From JAAXPZ01 sp965215705 (lineage in GTDB: Bacteria; Campylobacterota; Campylobacteria; Campylobacterales; Sulfurovaceae), in contig CBDCEE010000006.1 in assembly GCA_965215705.1 (NCBI GenBank), positions 1 through 8,412 of the forward strand: a DNA stretch of 8,412 bases, written 5' to 3'. Of the stretch, positions 6,803 through 8,412 are shown one piece after another. A program made the position numbers and the translations under genes. Within the stretch, counting starts at the first letter, position 1; each line of letters begins with the position of its first letter. Below the pieces are notes generated by a model that worked only from the letters and a program-made list of their open reading frames with translations, was not told the origin of the DNA and searched no databases.

Positions 6803-8412
6803 ATGTCAAATTCTCCGATACCGAGTTCAAGCTTTCCAGCAGAGAGTCTACATAGGGTCTCTGCTTGTAAGTCACTGCGTTCGAGTGAGAAGTCGTCACG
6901 ATAGTGTGCTCCTCGGCTCTCTTGTCTTAGAATGGCACTTTTGAGTACGCCTTGTGCCAGCAAGATGGCATTACGGAACTCTAAAAACTCTATGAGGTTT
7001 TGGTTGTTGGTTCTGGATTTATCTCCTACTCCCATGATGCCCAGTTTGGCATAGATCTCATCTAGATAGATCTCCGCTTCATGCATTGTATCTCTGTGAC
7101 GGATGATACCCGCATCACGGTACATGAGCCTGCCCAGCACTTTGCGTTTGTGGTAGAAATTCACTTCATTGGGTTTGGCGAAGATCTTTTCTATGACTGC
7201 ATTGTCGTGGTCGATCTGTTGGGCTTGGATAGACTTGGGCATGGGGAGTTTGACCTGGGCTAGGATCGTATCGATCACCAGTCGGCCAAAGGCTACGATC
7301 TCAAGCAGCGCATTGCCACCCAGTCGATTGGCACCATGGACTTTGGCATTGGCACACTCTCCGATAGCATAGCATCGCTCCAGTCCTTTGACTTTGAAGG
7401 TAGGGTCTGTTGCGATACCTCCCATGGTATAGTGTGCTACAGGCATGATAGGGATAGGCTCTTTGATAGGATCGATATCTGCATGCAGACGGCACAAATG
7501 CAGCTCCTGGGGCATGAGTGTCTCGATCTTCTCTTTGCCCAGATGTCTGATATCCAGACGGACATGGTGCCCCTGCCTGCATCTGTCGAAATATAGCTCT
7601 GGCTACTTCATCTCTGGGTGCCAGCTCATCGGTGAATCTTTTGCCATGATGATCTATCAGGTAGCCTCCCTCTCCTCTGGCACTCTCAGAGATCAGTATG
7701 GCCGAGCCTTGCAGGGCGGTAGGATGGAACTGCACAAACTCCATATTGCTTACCGTTCCGCCTGCTCTGAGTACTGCGGCGATACCATCTCCACTGCTAC
7801 CATAGCTGTTGGTGGTATGGTCATGATAGAGCTCGCCAAATCCGCCTGTGGCGATGAGGGTATGGGCTGATTCTATGGCGGTCACTTCTCCTTTTTGGGT
7901 ATCCCAAAAGGTGGCACCTGAGACCTGTTTTGTGTCTGGATCTACGATGAGATTCATCAGGTAGTGCTCCGTGACAAAGGGGATACCAGCTTCGATACAT
8001 CTGTCATACAGTGTGTGCAGGATCTTAAGCCCTGTATAGTCCTGTGCATAGCAGGTACGCTCACTGCTGGCACCTCCGAGACGGCGTTGTGCAACACTCT
8101 GCAGCGGGTTGGTTGCATGATCGAGTCTGGAGAAGGGCACACCCATACGCTCCAGCCATGCGATGGTCTGAGGGGCTTCGTGGCACATCTTGGCAACCAT
8201 CTGTGGATCAGCCAACCCATGTGCAGCACGGAGAGTATCCTCTATATGGCTCTCAATGCTGTCTTCTGTCACATTACCAAGTGCAGCGTTGATGCCGCCC
8301 TGTGCCATACAGGTTTGTGCCTGTGTGGGGAGGGTTTTGCTGAGTACCTTGACGCTGAGTCCTGCTTCATGGGCAGTGAGGGCTGCGGTGAGTCCGGCAC
8401 CGCCAGAACCGA
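6799..8412 (-). CDS. sdhA: Fumarate reductase/succinate dehydrogenase flavoprotein subunit (5' partial, one frameshift)
   Basis: The N-terminus lies beyond the right edge; with one extra base removed at 7570-7573, 536 residues are visible. It interconverts fumarate and succinate at an FAD site. The visible sequence begins inside the dinucleotide-binding motif (GSGGAGLTAA). Expected active-site residues are present, numbered from the first visible residue: H229 (VQFHPT), R245 (SARGEGG), R266 (APRDEVAR, proton-transfer Arg), H326 (AHYTMGGI) and R362 (GANRLGGN). The C-terminal domain has the family motif ESRGAHYRDDF. The position of the covalent FAD histidine (SHT in E. coli SdhA/FrdA) reads AQT here, so FAD is probably held non-covalently. 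L-aspartate oxidase, a relative without that His, is the alternative. The downstream overlapping iron-sulfur subunit and the CYAIGECANAKVHGANR segment favour SdhA/FrdA/MfrA. A Tat signal, which would show periplasmic location as in MfrA, cannot be assessed. Confidence 0.9.
6812..6816 (-). promoter_or_regulatory. Ribosome binding site for the iron-sulfur subunit gene
   Basis: On the minus strand GGAGA stands 9 nt before the ATG at 6802, inside the end of the flavoprotein gene. With the ATGA overlap it supports coupled translation of the two subunits and this start. Confidence 0.5.
7570..7573 (-). other. Frameshift site 5: apparent 1-nt insertion in a G4 run (minus strand)
   Basis: The minus-strand frame from the right edge carries the FAD and active-site domain to IFRQMQAG, then turns into Pro/Arg/Tyr-rich non-family sequence and runs to 7301. 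Reducing GGGG to GGG gives QAGHHVRLDIRHLGKEKIE and joins the frame with HYTMGGI and GANRLGG that ends at 6799. Both halves are clearly one flavoprotein. Confidence 0.9.

Noticed and set aside
7301..7570. Continuation of the flavoprotein frame past the G4 run (Pro/Arg/Tyr-rich sequence)
   Set aside because: It is the out-of-frame reading of the same DNA that encodes the conserved HYTMGGI and GANRLGG segments.
1797..7573. Programmed frameshifting or phase variation as the cause of the frame breaks
   Set aside because: The C/G runs are only 2-4 bases, far shorter than the phase-variable tracts of Campylobacter. There are no shared slippery sites, both +1 and -1 shifts occur, and one hits a respiratory enzyme.
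6799..8412. L-aspartate oxidase (NadB) as identity of the flavoprotein
   Set aside because: The missing FAD-His fits NadB, but the directly coupled SdhB-type subunit and the GECANAKVHGANRLGGN segment fit fumarate reductase/succinate dehydrogenase better.

Overview
This 8.4 kb window is almost entirely coding. It probably comes from a Campylobacterota (Epsilonproteobacteria) genome of the Sulfurovum/Sulfurimonas kind. That placement is an inference. It rests on a type-E-like fumarate reductase/succinate dehydrogenase pair on the minus strand, and on large secreted proteins with SdrD-like, beta-helix, LamG-like and DUF11 modules, which are common in that group. No rRNA, tRNA, CRISPR or transposase is present, and no gap exceeds a few bases.

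Plus strand, 1-6071: three tightly packed genes for envelope or surface proteins. The first (1-2034, 5' end outside the window) encodes the C-terminal part of an outer-membrane beta-barrel protein. The second (2031-4386) has a signal peptide, an SdrD-like beta-sandwich, a right-handed beta-helix and a C-terminal DUF11 module. The third (4391-6071) has a signal peptide, a LamG/jelly-roll-like region and a DUF11 module homologous to that of the second. Genes 1 and 2 overlap by GTGA and genes 2 and 3 are 4 nt apart, so they are probably co-translated. The likely picture is a barrel-anchored surface or adhesion locus.

Minus strand, 8412-6068: the flavoprotein (sdhA-like, N-terminus outside the window) and iron-sulfur (sdhB-like) subunits of a fumarate reductase/succinate dehydrogenase, overlapping by ATGA. 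The iron-sulfur subunit has an extra cysteine that predicts a second [4Fe-4S] cluster in place of the usual [3Fe-4S]. This is the hallmark of type E enzymes such as the methylmenaquinol:fumarate reductases. The flavoprotein has glutamine where the FAD-linking histidine normally sits. The sdhB stop overlaps the stop of the convergent adhesin gene, so no sdhE/mfrE membrane-partner gene lies in its usual downstream place.

The dominant oddity is five single-base indels, each breaking an otherwise continuous gene: one in gene 1, two in gene 2, one in gene 3 and one in sdhA. Each can be repaired by one base, usually in a short C or G run, and every repaired gene then has a whole number of codons with the family sequence continuing across the join. 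Because the breaks hit unrelated genes, including a core respiratory one, sequencing or assembly error is the best explanation. The genes should be read as intact until raw reads say otherwise. I found no convincing undescribed system; the best candidate for one is the three-gene surface locus with matching C-terminal modules.
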